From: UBA5972 sp964567685
Lineage (GTDB): Bacteria; Pseudomonadota; Alphaproteobacteria; Rhodobacterales; Rhodobacteraceae
Length of the DNA stretch: 64,000 nt
Direction: 5' to 3'
Assembly (NCBI GenBank): GCA_964567685.1
Contig: CAZMNO010000007.1
Coordinates: 28,231-92,230, forward strand
Shown piece after piece: positions 27,005-35,260 of the stretch. The notes below the pieces were generated by a model. It was not told where the DNA came from and made no database searches. It saw only the letters and a list, made by a program, of their open reading frames with translations. How positions within the stretch are numbered: position 1 is the stretch's first letter; each line of letters starts with the position of its first letter. The translations under genes were made by a program, and so were the position numbers.

Positions 27005-27853
27005 TCAAGATTTCAGCTTCAGCACCGTTTCACGCAGATGCTCCATGAACCCGCGCGGATCAGCCTGCCAGGGATCGATCTCATCCCGGTCAATCGCCTT
27101 GCCGATCACTGGCTTTTGCGGCTTGTTCATTGCGTGCGCTATTTCATGCAGCAGCAGCCCTTGCCGGACCGTGATCGAAAACTGATTGGCCATCTGGAAC
27201 CAGCGGCTGTTCTGCCCGGGAAAATAGATCGGCACGACTCGCGCTTTGCTTTTCAGGATCATCTTGGCGGTAAAGGGCAGCCATTCCGCCTCTACCGCCT
27301 CACCTAACCAGCCGGGTGAGGTGGCCACCTGCCCTGCTGGAAACAGGATAATGACGCCATTGTCATTGAGATGATCCATCGCCAGCTTGCGCATCTCGAT
27401 ATTCATTCTGAGTGCATTCGGCTCGTGCGGAAACGCCACAGGCAGCATGTGATACTGAATGATCGGCACATTCGTCAGCAACGAGCGGGTCAGGATTTTG
27501 AAATCCTGCCGCACCTGCCCCACCAGTTCAGCCAGGATCATCCCGTCAACCAGCCCATGCGGGTGATTGGCAACGATGACCACCGGGCCTTCCTTGGGAA
27601 TATTGGCGATCTGGCTTTTTGGTGTCTGCAGATCGATCTTCAGCAGATCAATCGCGCGGCGCCAGAATTCTGTGTTTTCAACCTGCCCGGCAGCTTCGAA
27701 TTTGCGCACCAGCTTCAGCAGCACCAGCTTGCCGGTCAATAGCTCGATGATGCGGATAATCAGCGCCTTGAACGGGTTGGTGAACGTTCCCGCATAAGAG
27801 AGGTTCCGGCCGTCATATGGCGTGTCGTCCAGAGGGGCGAATTCGTCTTGCAC
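27005..27853 (-). CDS. Lysophospholipid acyltransferase family protein (PlsC-like)
   Basis: This 282-residue protein is of the 1-acyl-glycerol-3-phosphate acyltransferase superfamily. The block I motif is NHPHGLVDGMIL, close to but not the standard NHxSxxD; block III appears as FPAGQVATSPG and the hydrophobic PIYFPG follows. No clear membrane helix was noticed. The substrate is unknown; hemolysin/ornithine-lipid type acyltransferases have similarly altered block I motifs. Confidence 0.85.
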   Translation of the reverse strand: MQDEFAPLDDTPYDGRNLSYAGTFTNPFKALIIRIIELLTGKLVLLKLVRKFEAAGQVENTEFWRRAIDLLKIDLQTPKSQIANIPKEGPVVIVANHPHGLVDGMILAELVGQVRQDFKILTRSLLTNVPIIQYHMLPVAFPHEPNALRMNIEMRKLAMDHLNDNGVIILFPAGQVATSPGWLGEAVEAEWLPFTAKMILKSKARVVPIYFPGQNSRWFQMANQFSITVRQGLLLHEIAHAMNKPQKPVIGKAIDRDEIDPWQADPRGFMEHLRETVLKLKS

Positions 27854-27895
27854 TCAGGTCGTCCTCTATAAGCACCTTTTCAGGCGCGACCCTTT

Positions 27896-28168
27896 TCAGG
27901 CCTCTTCGCCGAAGCGGCTCTTTACCAATTCTTTCAGGGCCTCCGCAAGGGCTTCCGCCTCAGCCCCCGCAGTTTTAACCGCGATTTCCGTGCCGTTGGA
28001 CGCTGCCAGCATCAAAAGGCCCATGATCGAGTCACCGGAAACCGTCATACCATCCTTAGTGACTTCCGCCTCGGCGTCAAACCGTTCTACGGTCTCGACA
28101 AATTTTGCCGAGGCGCGGGCATGAAGACCCTTGGCGTTTGTAATAGGCAAGCACAGATCAATAAACAT
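27896..28168 (-). CDS. ptsH: Phosphocarrier protein HPr
   Basis: This 90-residue HPr has the phosphorylatable His16 in KGLHARAS and the regulatory Ser47 in SGDSIMGLLML, the target of HprK. It is last in the cluster chvI-chvG-hprK-rapZ-EIIA-ptsH, 3 bp after the EIIA gene. With no EIIB/EIIC permease nearby, the phosphorelay is probably regulatory. Enzyme I is not in the window. Confidence 0.96.
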   Translation of the reverse strand: MFIDLCLPITNAKGLHARASAKFVETVERFDAEAEVTKDGMTVSGDSIMGLLMLAASNGTEIAVKTAGAEAEALAEALKELVKSRFGEEA

Positions 28169-28171
28169 CTT

Positions 28172-28561
28172 TCAAACCCCACCGTCGCAGCAATCGATAT
28201 ATTTTCTGCCCGCTTCAAGCGCACATCCAACGGCTTCTTCCACCGGTTTTTGCCGGCATTTTGCCAGTTTTATCAGCATGGGAAGATTTGCGCCGTAAAG
28301 GATTTTTCGGTCTGCCGCCTGACAGGCAGGCATGGACAGATTCGAGGGTGAGCCGCCAAACATATCGGTGACCACAACGACACCGTCGCCCTGATCTACC
28401 TCATCTGCCGCGCGCCCGATCTCCTGTTTCTTGACGTCGCGATCATGCTCGGCTTCGATGGCTATTGAACGGATACCGGTTTGCTCGCCCACGACATGCT
28501 CAACCGCAGCCAGATACTCTCGAGCCAGGCCACCATGCGCGACAATCACAATTCCTATCAA
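28172..28561 (-). CDS. PTS EIIA component, mannose/fructose family
   Basis: This 129-residue EIIA-Man-type protein has phosphorylation site His9 in IVIVAHGGLA; TDMFGGSPSNLS and YGANLPMLIKL are characteristic. No ATG fits: the frame runs back into rapZ, and the only sensible start is TTG at 28561, behind an AAGAG-like ribosome-binding site. No cognate EIIB/C is seen, so it likely acts as a phospho-sensor that talks to ChvGI/HprK, as proposed for related alphaproteobacteria. Confidence 0.92.
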   Translation of the reverse strand: MIGIVIVAHGGLAREYLAAVEHVVGEQTGIRSIAIEAEHDRDVKKQEIGRAADEVDQGDGVVVVTDMFGGSPSNLSMPACQAADRKILYGANLPMLIKLAKCRQKPVEEAVGCALEAGRKYIDCCDGGV

Positions 28562-28601
28562 ACGTCTCTTACCCTTTTGCCTGATGGTCCAGGGGTTCTG
28601 G

Positions 28602-29492
28602 TCAATCAGCGAACCGATCAAGTTCCCGGTGGCGAATAGACACCTGCCAGCCGCGCTGTGCAAGGGCATTTGCCATTGCTTCAGCGACATAGACTGAACG
28701 GTGTTGCCCTCCGGTGCACCCAAGGGCAAGGGTGAAATAGGATTTTCCCTCTTCGCGATAGGCTGGCAGCAGGGAATCAACCAGGTCGGTCGCACGCTCA
28801 AAGAAGTCGGCAAACCTTGGATCCTGCTTGACAAAAGCTACGACCTTTGCGTCACGCCCGTCGCTGCTGCGCAGGGATTTATCCCAATGCGGATTACGCA
28901 GAAAGCGGCAATCCAAAACCATGTCCAATCCCCGTGGTATGCCACGTTTGTACGAAAAAGACTGAACCGAAACAGCCATCTTGTGCGAATCTTCGCCGCC
29001 AAACCAGGTGCCCATTTCAGCCCGCAGATCGTGCGGCGTCATTTCCGATGTATCGATCAGGATATCGGCGCGATTGCGCAACGTACCCAAGAGATCAAGC
29101 TCGCGGGTAATCCCTTCAAGAGGCGTTTCATCCGGGGCTAGCGGGTGGCGGCGGCGGGTTTCGGAATAGCGGCGCACCAGAACATCGGTGACACAGTCAA
29201 GATAGACAAGAGTGCAGTCAAACATCGCTTCGCCAGCGATGATGTTGACAGCTTCTATCAGGCCGGCTGCACTGAAATCCCGGTTTCTCACATCCACACC
29301 CAGTGCCAGGTGGCGGGTCATCGGCGGGCCCGAAAGAAGGCGCGGCAGCATGGTTAGGGGCAGGTTGTCAATCGCCTCAAACCCCATATCCTCCAACGCG
29401 TGAATGGTGGTTGAGCGTCCGGCCCCCGAAGGTCCGGTAACCAGAACGACCTTGAATGTATTCTGCGAAGTTTTTGCCTCTTTGATCGTCAT
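28602..29492 (-). CDS. rapZ: RNase adapter protein RapZ (YvcJ family)
   Basis: This 296-residue P-loop protein has Walker A GPSGAGRS (residues 20-27). The family middle region includes TRRRHPLAPDETPLEGI, and the C-terminal half has SFSYKRGIPRGLDMVLDCRFLRNPHWD and LALGCTGGQHRSVYVAE. RapZ/YvcJ bind nucleotides or RNA and connect PTS state to cell-wall or carbon metabolism in other bacteria. It directly follows hprK (stop and start adjacent). Confidence 0.96.
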   Translation of the reverse strand: MTIKEAKTSQNTFKVVLVTGPSGAGRSTTIHALEDMGFEAIDNLPLTMLPRLLSGPPMTRHLALGVDVRNRDFSAAGLIEAVNIIAGEAMFDCTLVYLDCVTDVLVRRYSETRRRHPLAPDETPLEGITRELDLLGTLRNRADILIDTSEMTPHDLRAEMGTWFGGEDSHKMAVSVQSFSYKRGIPRGLDMVLDCRFLRNPHWDKSLRSSDGRDAKVVAFVKQDPRFADFFERATDLVDSLLPAYREEGKSYFTLALGCTGGQHRSVYVAEAMANALAQRGWQVSIRHRELDRFAD

Positions 29493-29924
29493 TCAGTTGC
29501 GCCTTCCGCCGCGCAGATAAAGATGAATCGCGGGGGCGAGATTGGATTGGTCCTTGCCGCAAATCAAATCTATTTCCACTCCCATGACTGTGCGCTTTTG
29601 CATCTCAGGCAGCCGGTTTGGCTCGGATTTGTCAAGGTCGACGATCAAGGCAACGATCTGTGGTCCGGTCGCCGGGGCGGCAAGGATGCCGACATTGCGG
29701 GCTTCGATCTTACCGGCAAGTGCCTTGGGAACCGAAGCAATGATAGCGCCCTCAATGGCCTCAAGGCGGGTCCGGTCATCGGCAACAAGATCTGCCCCGC
29801 GCGAAATCAGATCAAGCGCCAGCGCCGATTTGCCGGTGCCGGATCGACCGGTAATAAGTACAGCCCGCCCGGCGATTGAAACAGAGCTGGCGTGAATGAT
29901 CTCTTTTGCCTCTGAACCGGTCAC
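29493..29924 (-). CDS. hprK: HPr kinase/phosphorylase, short (C-terminal domain only)
   Basis: This 143-residue protein has the Walker A motif GRSGTGKSA (about residues 26-34), the GADLVADDR segment and the C-terminal catalytic part with GPQIVALIVDL and MGVEIDL. Gram-positive HprK is about 310 residues with an extra N-terminal domain; the short form is usual in alphaproteobacteria. It should phosphorylate HPr Ser47. It overlaps chvG by 4 bp. Confidence 0.93.
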   Translation of the reverse strand: MTGSEAKEIIHASSVSIAGRAVLITGRSGTGKSALALDLISRGADLVADDRTRLEAIEGAIIASVPKALAGKIEARNVGILAAPATGPQIVALIVDLDKSEPNRLPEMQKRTVMGVEIDLICGKDQSNLAPAIHLYLRGGRRN

Positions 29925-31648
29925 ACCGGCAGACCGACCACAAAGCGGGCCCCCAGAGGTTCCGAAGTTACATCCGCCTCGGTCGGGCGAATATTTTCCG
30001 CCCAGATCACGCCGCCATGGGCTTCGACAATCTGCCGTGAAATGGCAAGGCCCAGCCCGGAGTGATTGCCAAAATCGTTCTGCGGCCGCTCTGAATAAAA
30101 ACGGCTGAATATCTTGCCCAGCGCCTCTTCGGGAATGCCGGGGCCGGTATCTTCCACCACCACCAGAACCCGGTCTTCGCGCTGACGCGCCCAGAGCCGC
30201 ACCGCATCGCCATCCTGACAGAACGACAGCGCATTTGTCAGCAGGTTGACAAAGACCTGCGCCAGCCGCGCCTCAAGACCGTGCACGATGATCTGTGTAT
30301 CGGGAAGATCGGCGATAAATTCAGCCCCGATTTCTTCCGCTTCCAGCTGATTATAGGTCACAAGGTTCTGCAAGGTGGCCACCAGATCGAAGGCCTGCAT
30401 CTCTTCCTTGACCAGTTCACTGTCCAGCCGCGACGCGTTGGAAATGTCTGAAACCAGCCGATCCAGCCGCCGCACGTCATGCTCAATCACCGACAACAGC
30501 TTGCCCCGTTGCACATCGTTCTTGGCAACCCGCAAGGTATCAACTGCGGACCTGAGCGAAGATAACGGGTTCTTGATTTCATGGGCCACATCGGCGGCAA
30601 ACTGTTCGTTACTTTCGATCCGGTCATAAAGGGCCGCGATCATGCCACGCAGCGCACCGGATAATCGCCCGATTTCATCGGGCCGTCCGGTCATATCGGG
30701 GATACGCACCCGGTTCGGGCTCATCTTGCGGGCATTTTTTGTCTTGCCCAACTCCGCCGCCATTGCCAGATCTCGCAAAGGGTTGGCAATCGTGCCTGCC
30801 AAAACCAGCGACAGGCCGATTGAAACCAGAATTGCCACAACGAACATCTGCAGAACCTGCTCGCGCTCGTGGCGCACGATTTCATTAATTTCACCGGATA
30901 CTGTGGTCAGAACCAAAGCACCGAGAACCTCGCCATCGCGCCCGATCGGTGTGGCCACCGCAAATAATAGATCGCCGCTTGTGTCACTGACATTATGGCC
31001 CCTGGTCTGCCCTTTGAGTCCGAAATGCACCACCTGCATCGCCAGTTCCTGCGCGCCAAGAACAGGATTGGCGTCCTGCGTGCCAAAGAGGTTCGACACC
31101 CGTTCCCAGATCGCATTCAGAAAATCGGTCATGAATGTTCCGTAAGGGGCAGTTGTAGACCCCTCTCCGGCTGAATCAAACTTGCGGGTCAGGCCGACAG
31201 AGGTTGCGACGACGCTTTCTTCAATGTCAAAAACAAAAACCTCAACTCCGGATGCCAGATCGAGATCGCCAAGTATGCGTGTCGGTGAAATGCCATCACC
31301 TGCGGCCAGATCGACAGGGCCGACTGACGGTAATTCAGCCTCAAATACTTTTGAGATCAGTCGCGCCTCGGTCACCAGACCGCGCTCGCGCTGTTCAACC
31401 AGCCCTTCGCGGAACTGTGCAAGGTAAAGCACGCCCCCGACCAGCACCACCAGCGCCAGCAGGTTAAAGGTGATGATTTTGCGTGCCAGCGGTGAGCGGT
31501 TCAGAAAGATCCAGCCGCGACCCGGTTCAGGGGGCGGCTCAGTCGGTTCGTCTTCGCGGGCGCGTTCATCCCAGTCATCGCCAAGAATGATCTCTGCATT
31601 GCCGGCAGGTTCGGCTTTATCCGCGTCGATTTCCGACACTGCATTCAT
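29921..31648 (-). CDS. chvG: Sensor histidine kinase ChvG (ExoS type)
   Basis: This 575-residue membrane kinase has two membrane helices (about residues 55-75 and 280-300) bracketing a periplasmic sensor, then a HAMP region. The dimerisation box AHEIKNPLSSLRS carries the phospho-His, and the ATPase domain has N, G1 (EDTGPGIPEE) and G2 (HSGLGLAISRQI) boxes. ChvG responds to acid or envelope cues in rhizobia. It overlaps chvI by 4 bp and hprK by 4 bp. Confidence 0.95.
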   Translation of the reverse strand: MNAVSEIDADKAEPAGNAEIILGDDWDERAREDEPTEPPPEPGRGWIFLNRSPLARKIITFNLLALVVLVGGVLYLAQFREGLVEQRERGLVTEARLISKVFEAELPSVGPVDLAAGDGISPTRILGDLDLASGVEVFVFDIEESVVATSVGLTRKFDSAGEGSTTAPYGTFMTDFLNAIWERVSNLFGTQDANPVLGAQELAMQVVHFGLKGQTRGHNVSDTSGDLLFAVATPIGRDGEVLGALVLTTVSGEINEIVRHEREQVLQMFVVAILVSIGLSLVLAGTIANPLRDLAMAAELGKTKNARKMSPNRVRIPDMTGRPDEIGRLSGALRGMIAALYDRIESNEQFAADVAHEIKNPLSSLRSAVDTLRVAKNDVQRGKLLSVIEHDVRRLDRLVSDISNASRLDSELVKEEMQAFDLVATLQNLVTYNQLEAEEIGAEFIADLPDTQIIVHGLEARLAQVFVNLLTNALSFCQDGDAVRLWARQREDRVLVVVEDTGPGIPEEALGKIFSRFYSERPQNDFGNHSGLGLAISRQIVEAHGGVIWAENIRPTEADVTSEPLGARFVVGLPV

Positions 31649-32346
31649 GCCTCGGTATACCGATAACCTATTCCATAAAGCGTTTCGATTGATGAGAACT
31701 CAGAATCAACCGAGCGCATTTTCTTGCGCAGGCGTTTGATGTGGCTGTCAATCGTGCGGTCATCCACATAGACCTGATCGTCATAAGCAACATCCATCAG
31801 CTGGTCGCGGCTTTTGACAAAACCCGGTCGCGTTGCCAATGCCTGCAGCAGCAGAAATTCTGTCACCGTCAGGCTGACACTGTCGCCTTTCCACATAACC
31901 GAATGGCGCAGGGGATCCATCACCAGCGAACCACGCTCAATCAGCTTGCTTTCCGCCGGATCATCACCGGCATCCGAGGTAATCGCCTCCTGCCGCCTGA
32001 GAATGGCGCGGATGCGCTCTACCAGAAGGCGCTGTGAAAACGGTTTGCGCACATAATCGTCGGCCCCCATCCTGAGGCCCAGAACCTCGTCAATCTCGTC
32101 ATCCTTGGAGGTCAGAAAGATCACCGGCATATCCGACTTCTGCCGGATGCGGTGCAACAGATCCATTCCGTCCATACGCGGCATCTTGATATCAAGCACC
32201 GCTATGTCCGGCAGTTTCTGATTGAAACTGTCCAAAGCGGACTGGCCGTCATTATAGGTTGTGACGTCGTAGCCCTCTGCTTCAAGTGTCATGGATACCG
32301 AAGTCAGGATGTTCCTGTCGTCATCCACCAAAGCGATCGTTGACAT
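31645..32346 (-). CDS. chvI: Response regulator ChvI
   Basis: This 233-residue OmpR/PhoB-type regulator has a receiver domain with phospho-acceptor Asp52 in VLDIKMPRMDG and Lys in the FLTSKDDE loop. The C-terminal winged helix (about residues 135-230) ends with TIDSHIKRLRKKMR and YGIGYRY. It heads the six-gene signalling operon and is divergent from pckA across a 337-bp gap, so pckA is a plausible target. Confidence 0.96.
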   Translation of the reverse strand: MSTIALVDDDRNILTSVSMTLEAEGYDVTTYNDGQSALDSFNQKLPDIAVLDIKMPRMDGMDLLHRIRQKSDMPVIFLTSKDDEIDEVLGLRMGADDYVRKPFSQRLLVERIRAILRRQEAITSDAGDDPAESKLIERGSLVMDPLRHSVMWKGDSVSLTVTEFLLLQALATRPGFVKSRDQLMDVAYDDQVYVDDRTIDSHIKRLRKKMRSVDSEFSSIETLYGIGYRYTEA

Positions 32347-32683
32347 GTCGCTTGCCCCTTTTACTGCCCAGTTCTTATTTTTCCGGCATTTTCCGCATAA
32401 TGACTCCCAGAATCAACTGCTAACTGCGTATTCACGGTGTTCACAATTGGAAACAAATGTTCATTTGGATAATATATGACTAATTTGTCGCGGAATTGGC
32501 GCGGATTAGTTTATTTTGTAGACCGGATGCCTCTGTTTCTTTCGATATCTCATGGTATACAGGCGCCGTTCCTGCCCTGGCGGAACCCGCATGACCAACT
32601 GGCCTCGGTCGTGTTGTCTGGAATGACGAAACAGATTTTGGCGGAGAAACTGGTCGCACCCCGCCAGCCACGGAGCAATTACT
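32347..32683. promoter_or_regulatory. Divergent chvI/pckA control region with palindrome
   Basis: This 337-bp gap contains no gene. CAAATG-TT-CATTTG (32454-32467) is a 6+6 palindrome around a TT and may be an operator; an AT-rich block (32468-32480) follows. For pckA a possible extended -10 (TGGTATACA, hexamer 32556-32561) has CTGTTT 17 bp upstream. The pckA start has an adequate GGAG ribosome-binding site nearby. All calls are by eye. Confidence 0.45.
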
Positions 32684-34315
32684 ATGATTTCTGGAAGGGT
32701 CAATCCCAACCAAACCCTTGATAAAATGGGTGTCACCGGTCTGGGTGATACCCACTACAACTACATCGAACCCACACTTGTCGAAGCCTCGCTGAACCGC
32801 GGCGAAAGCACACTTGGTTTGGGCGGTGCCCTGCTTGTGGAAACCGGCAAGCACACCGGGCGCTCGCCGGCTGACCGGTTCGTGGTTCGCACCCCCTCGG
32901 TTGAAGATACGATCTGGTGGGAAAACAACCATCCGATGGACGCGGGTGCGTTTGACGTGCTCGAGGCTGACATGCGTGAACATATGAAGGGCCGCGAATA
33001 CTTCGTTCAGGATCTCTATGGCGGTGCCGATCCGGCACACCGATTGGATGTGCGCGTGGTGACCGAACTGGCCTGGCACAGCCTCTTCATCCGACACCTG
33101 CTGCGACGCCTGGACCGGGATGAGCTTGACGGCTTTGTTCCCGAATATTCAATCATCAACTGCCCGAGCTTTGAGGCTGATCCCGAAAGGCATGGCTGCC
33201 GGTCCGGAACTGTCATCGCGCTCAATTTCGACAAAAAGCTGATCCTGATTGGTGGCACCGCCTATGCGGGTGAAAACAAGAAGTCTGTCTTTGCCCTTCT
33301 CAACTATCTGCTGCCTGAACGCGGCGTCATGCCGATGCACTGTTCAGCCAATCATGCGGTTGACCGCCCGGCTGACACCGCCATTTTCTTTGGTCTGTCT
33401 GGCACCGGCAAAACAACCCTGTCGGCCGATCCCGACCGCGTGTTGATCGGTGATGACGAACATGGCTGGTCGGACCGCGGCACCTTCAACTTTGAAGGCG
33501 GGTGCTATGCGAAAACCATCAACCTGTCTGCCGAAGCCGAGCCTGAAATTTACGCCACCACCACGAAATTCGGCACCATCATCGAAAACATGATGTTTGA
33601 TTCAGAAACCAAAAAGCTGGATTTCGAAGATGACAGCCTGACCGCGAATATGCGCTGCGCCTATCCGCTGGAATATATCTCAAACGCCAGCAAAACCTCA
33701 CTCGGCGGACAGCCCAAAAACGTGATCATGCTAACGTGCGACGCGTTTGGCGTTCTGCCTCCGATTGCGCGGCTGACCCCGGCGCAGGCGATGTATCATT
33801 TCCTGTCGGGCTTCACGTCGAAAGTTGCGGGTACCGAACAGGGGGTGACCGAACCCCAACCGACATTCTCAACCTGCTTTGGCGCACCTTTCATGCCGCG
33901 CCGCCCCGAGGTTTACGGCAACCTTTTGCGCGAAAAGATCGCCAAAACCGGCGCGACCTGCTGGCTGGTGAATACCGGTTGGACCGGCGGCGCGTATGGT
34001 GTTGGCTCCAGAATGCCGATCCGGGCAACGCGGGCATTGCTGACAGCGGCTCTGAACGGCACGCTCAATGATGTCGAATACCGCAAAGACAAGAATTTCG
34101 GCTTTGAAGTGCCGGTGGATGTCGACGGAGTGGCCAATGTTCTTCTCAATCCTCGCCGCACCTGGGACAACCCTGAAACCTATGACCGTGATGCCTCCCG
34201 GCTGGTGCAGATGTTCGCTGAGAATTTTGCCCAGTACGAAGACTATATCGACGAAGATGTCAAAGCGGTGGCGCTGGGAAGCAACAAGTTTATCCCGGAT
34301 AACTGGGTCAGCTAG
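32684..34315 (+). CDS. pckA: Phosphoenolpyruvate carboxykinase (ATP)
   Basis: This 543-residue gluconeogenic enzyme decarboxylates and phosphorylates oxaloacetate. The P-loop GLSGTGKT is at residues 237-244, the upstream substrate motif GKHTGRSPADR at about 54-64, with MHCSANH and LIGDDEHGWSDRG following. It is slightly longer than the approximately 530-residue norm, perhaps because of the N-terminus. Its place beside chvI and the PTS genes is conserved in the order and points to control by carbon status. Confidence 0.97.
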   Translation: MISGRVNPNQTLDKMGVTGLGDTHYNYIEPTLVEASLNRGESTLGLGGALLVETGKHTGRSPADRFVVRTPSVEDTIWWENNHPMDAGAFDVLEADMREHMKGREYFVQDLYGGADPAHRLDVRVVTELAWHSLFIRHLLRRLDRDELDGFVPEYSIINCPSFEADPERHGCRSGTVIALNFDKKLILIGGTAYAGENKKSVFALLNYLLPERGVMPMHCSANHAVDRPADTAIFFGLSGTGKTTLSADPDRVLIGDDEHGWSDRGTFNFEGGCYAKTINLSAEAEPEIYATTTKFGTIIENMMFDSETKKLDFEDDSLTANMRCAYPLEYISNASKTSLGGQPKNVIMLTCDAFGVLPPIARLTPAQAMYHFLSGFTSKVAGTEQGVTEPQPTFSTCFGAPFMPRRPEVYGNLLREKIAKTGATCWLVNTGWTGGAYGVGSRMPIRATRALLTAALNGTLNDVEYRKDKNFGFEVPVDVDGVANVLLNPRRTWDNPETYDRDASRLVQMFAENFAQYEDYIDEDVKAVALGSNKFIPDNWVS

Positions 34316-34318
34316 CGT

Positions 34319-35089
34319 TCAGCCCATCAGGCCGCGCCTGAGCAGGTTAAGCCCGGCTATCACCAGCACGATCAGCGTCAGGCGCTTGAACAGCGCCTGA
34401 TCCAGGCGGTCCTGCATCCTGAGCCCGATTGCCTGACCGACCAAAGCCGCCGGCACCAGCAAAATGGAATATGGCAGCGTCTCCTCTGTCAGCACGCCTG
34501 ATTTCACATGCGCTGAAAACAAAAGGACTGATCCCAACAGATAGATCACACCCTGAATACGCACATGCTCGGCTTTCGGAATATCAAGCGCGTTCAGATA
34601 AAGAATGGTCGGCGGCCCCCAAACCCCCGTTAGCCCGCCGAAGAACCCGGCAGTGAGGGCCACGAAAAACTCCGTTACCCGCTCAAAACCGGCGCGAACA
34701 CGCGGCTGCCATCCCGCCAGAGGCAACATCGCAAAAAGAATAATCGGGCCACCCAGGATGATGAACAGCACGTTTTCCGGCAGGATTGTCACCAGCTGAG
34801 CGGAAAGCAGGATCATCGCAAACAAAACGAGGTTGAAGCGCCAGAACCGTTTGAAACTGTCAACGGCATTGTCCAGACCGGTGCGAAATGCCTGCAGAAC
34901 ATTGGTCACAACCGTCGGCACGATCAACGCGGCAACCGCAACTTCAGCAGGCATGAACGACCCGATGCCGGAAATTACGATCATCGGCAGCGCGAAGCCG
35001 ACGACACCTTTCACGAACCCGCCAAATGCCGCCACGAACATCGAGGCCAGCAACAGCACTACGCTCATATCGGTCAGAATTCCGATCAT
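34319..35089 (-). CDS. Sulfite exporter TauE/SafE family permease
   Basis: This 256-residue membrane protein has about eight hydrophobic helices in the two-repeat TauE/SafE layout: FVKGVVGFALPMIVI in the first half and GGLTGVWGPPTILYLNALD in the second. The family exports organosulfur or sulfite-like anions; the exact substrate is unknown. It converges on pckA with a 3-bp gap. Confidence 0.9.
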   Translation of the reverse strand: MIGILTDMSVVLLLASMFVAAFGGFVKGVVGFALPMIVISGIGSFMPAEVAVAALIVPTVVTNVLQAFRTGLDNAVDSFKRFWRFNLVLFAMILLSAQLVTILPENVLFIILGGPIILFAMLPLAGWQPRVRAGFERVTEFFVALTAGFFGGLTGVWGPPTILYLNALDIPKAEHVRIQGVIYLLGSVLLFSAHVKSGVLTEETLPYSILLVPAALVGQAIGLRMQDRLDQALFKRLTLIVLVIAGLNLLRRGLMG

Positions 35090-35260
35090 CGAACGTCAGG
35101 CGCGGGCAGAGTGTGAATGGGTATTCGCTGCGTCATTTTCGTTCGCCATTCGGTTGAATTACGCATTTTTGTTGCGCTGCGATGCAGCATTGGCTAGGAC
35201 CGCCTGAGTGAATGAACCCCCCCGATTCCCAGAGCGGGCCACTAAAGACAGGACAGAAAA

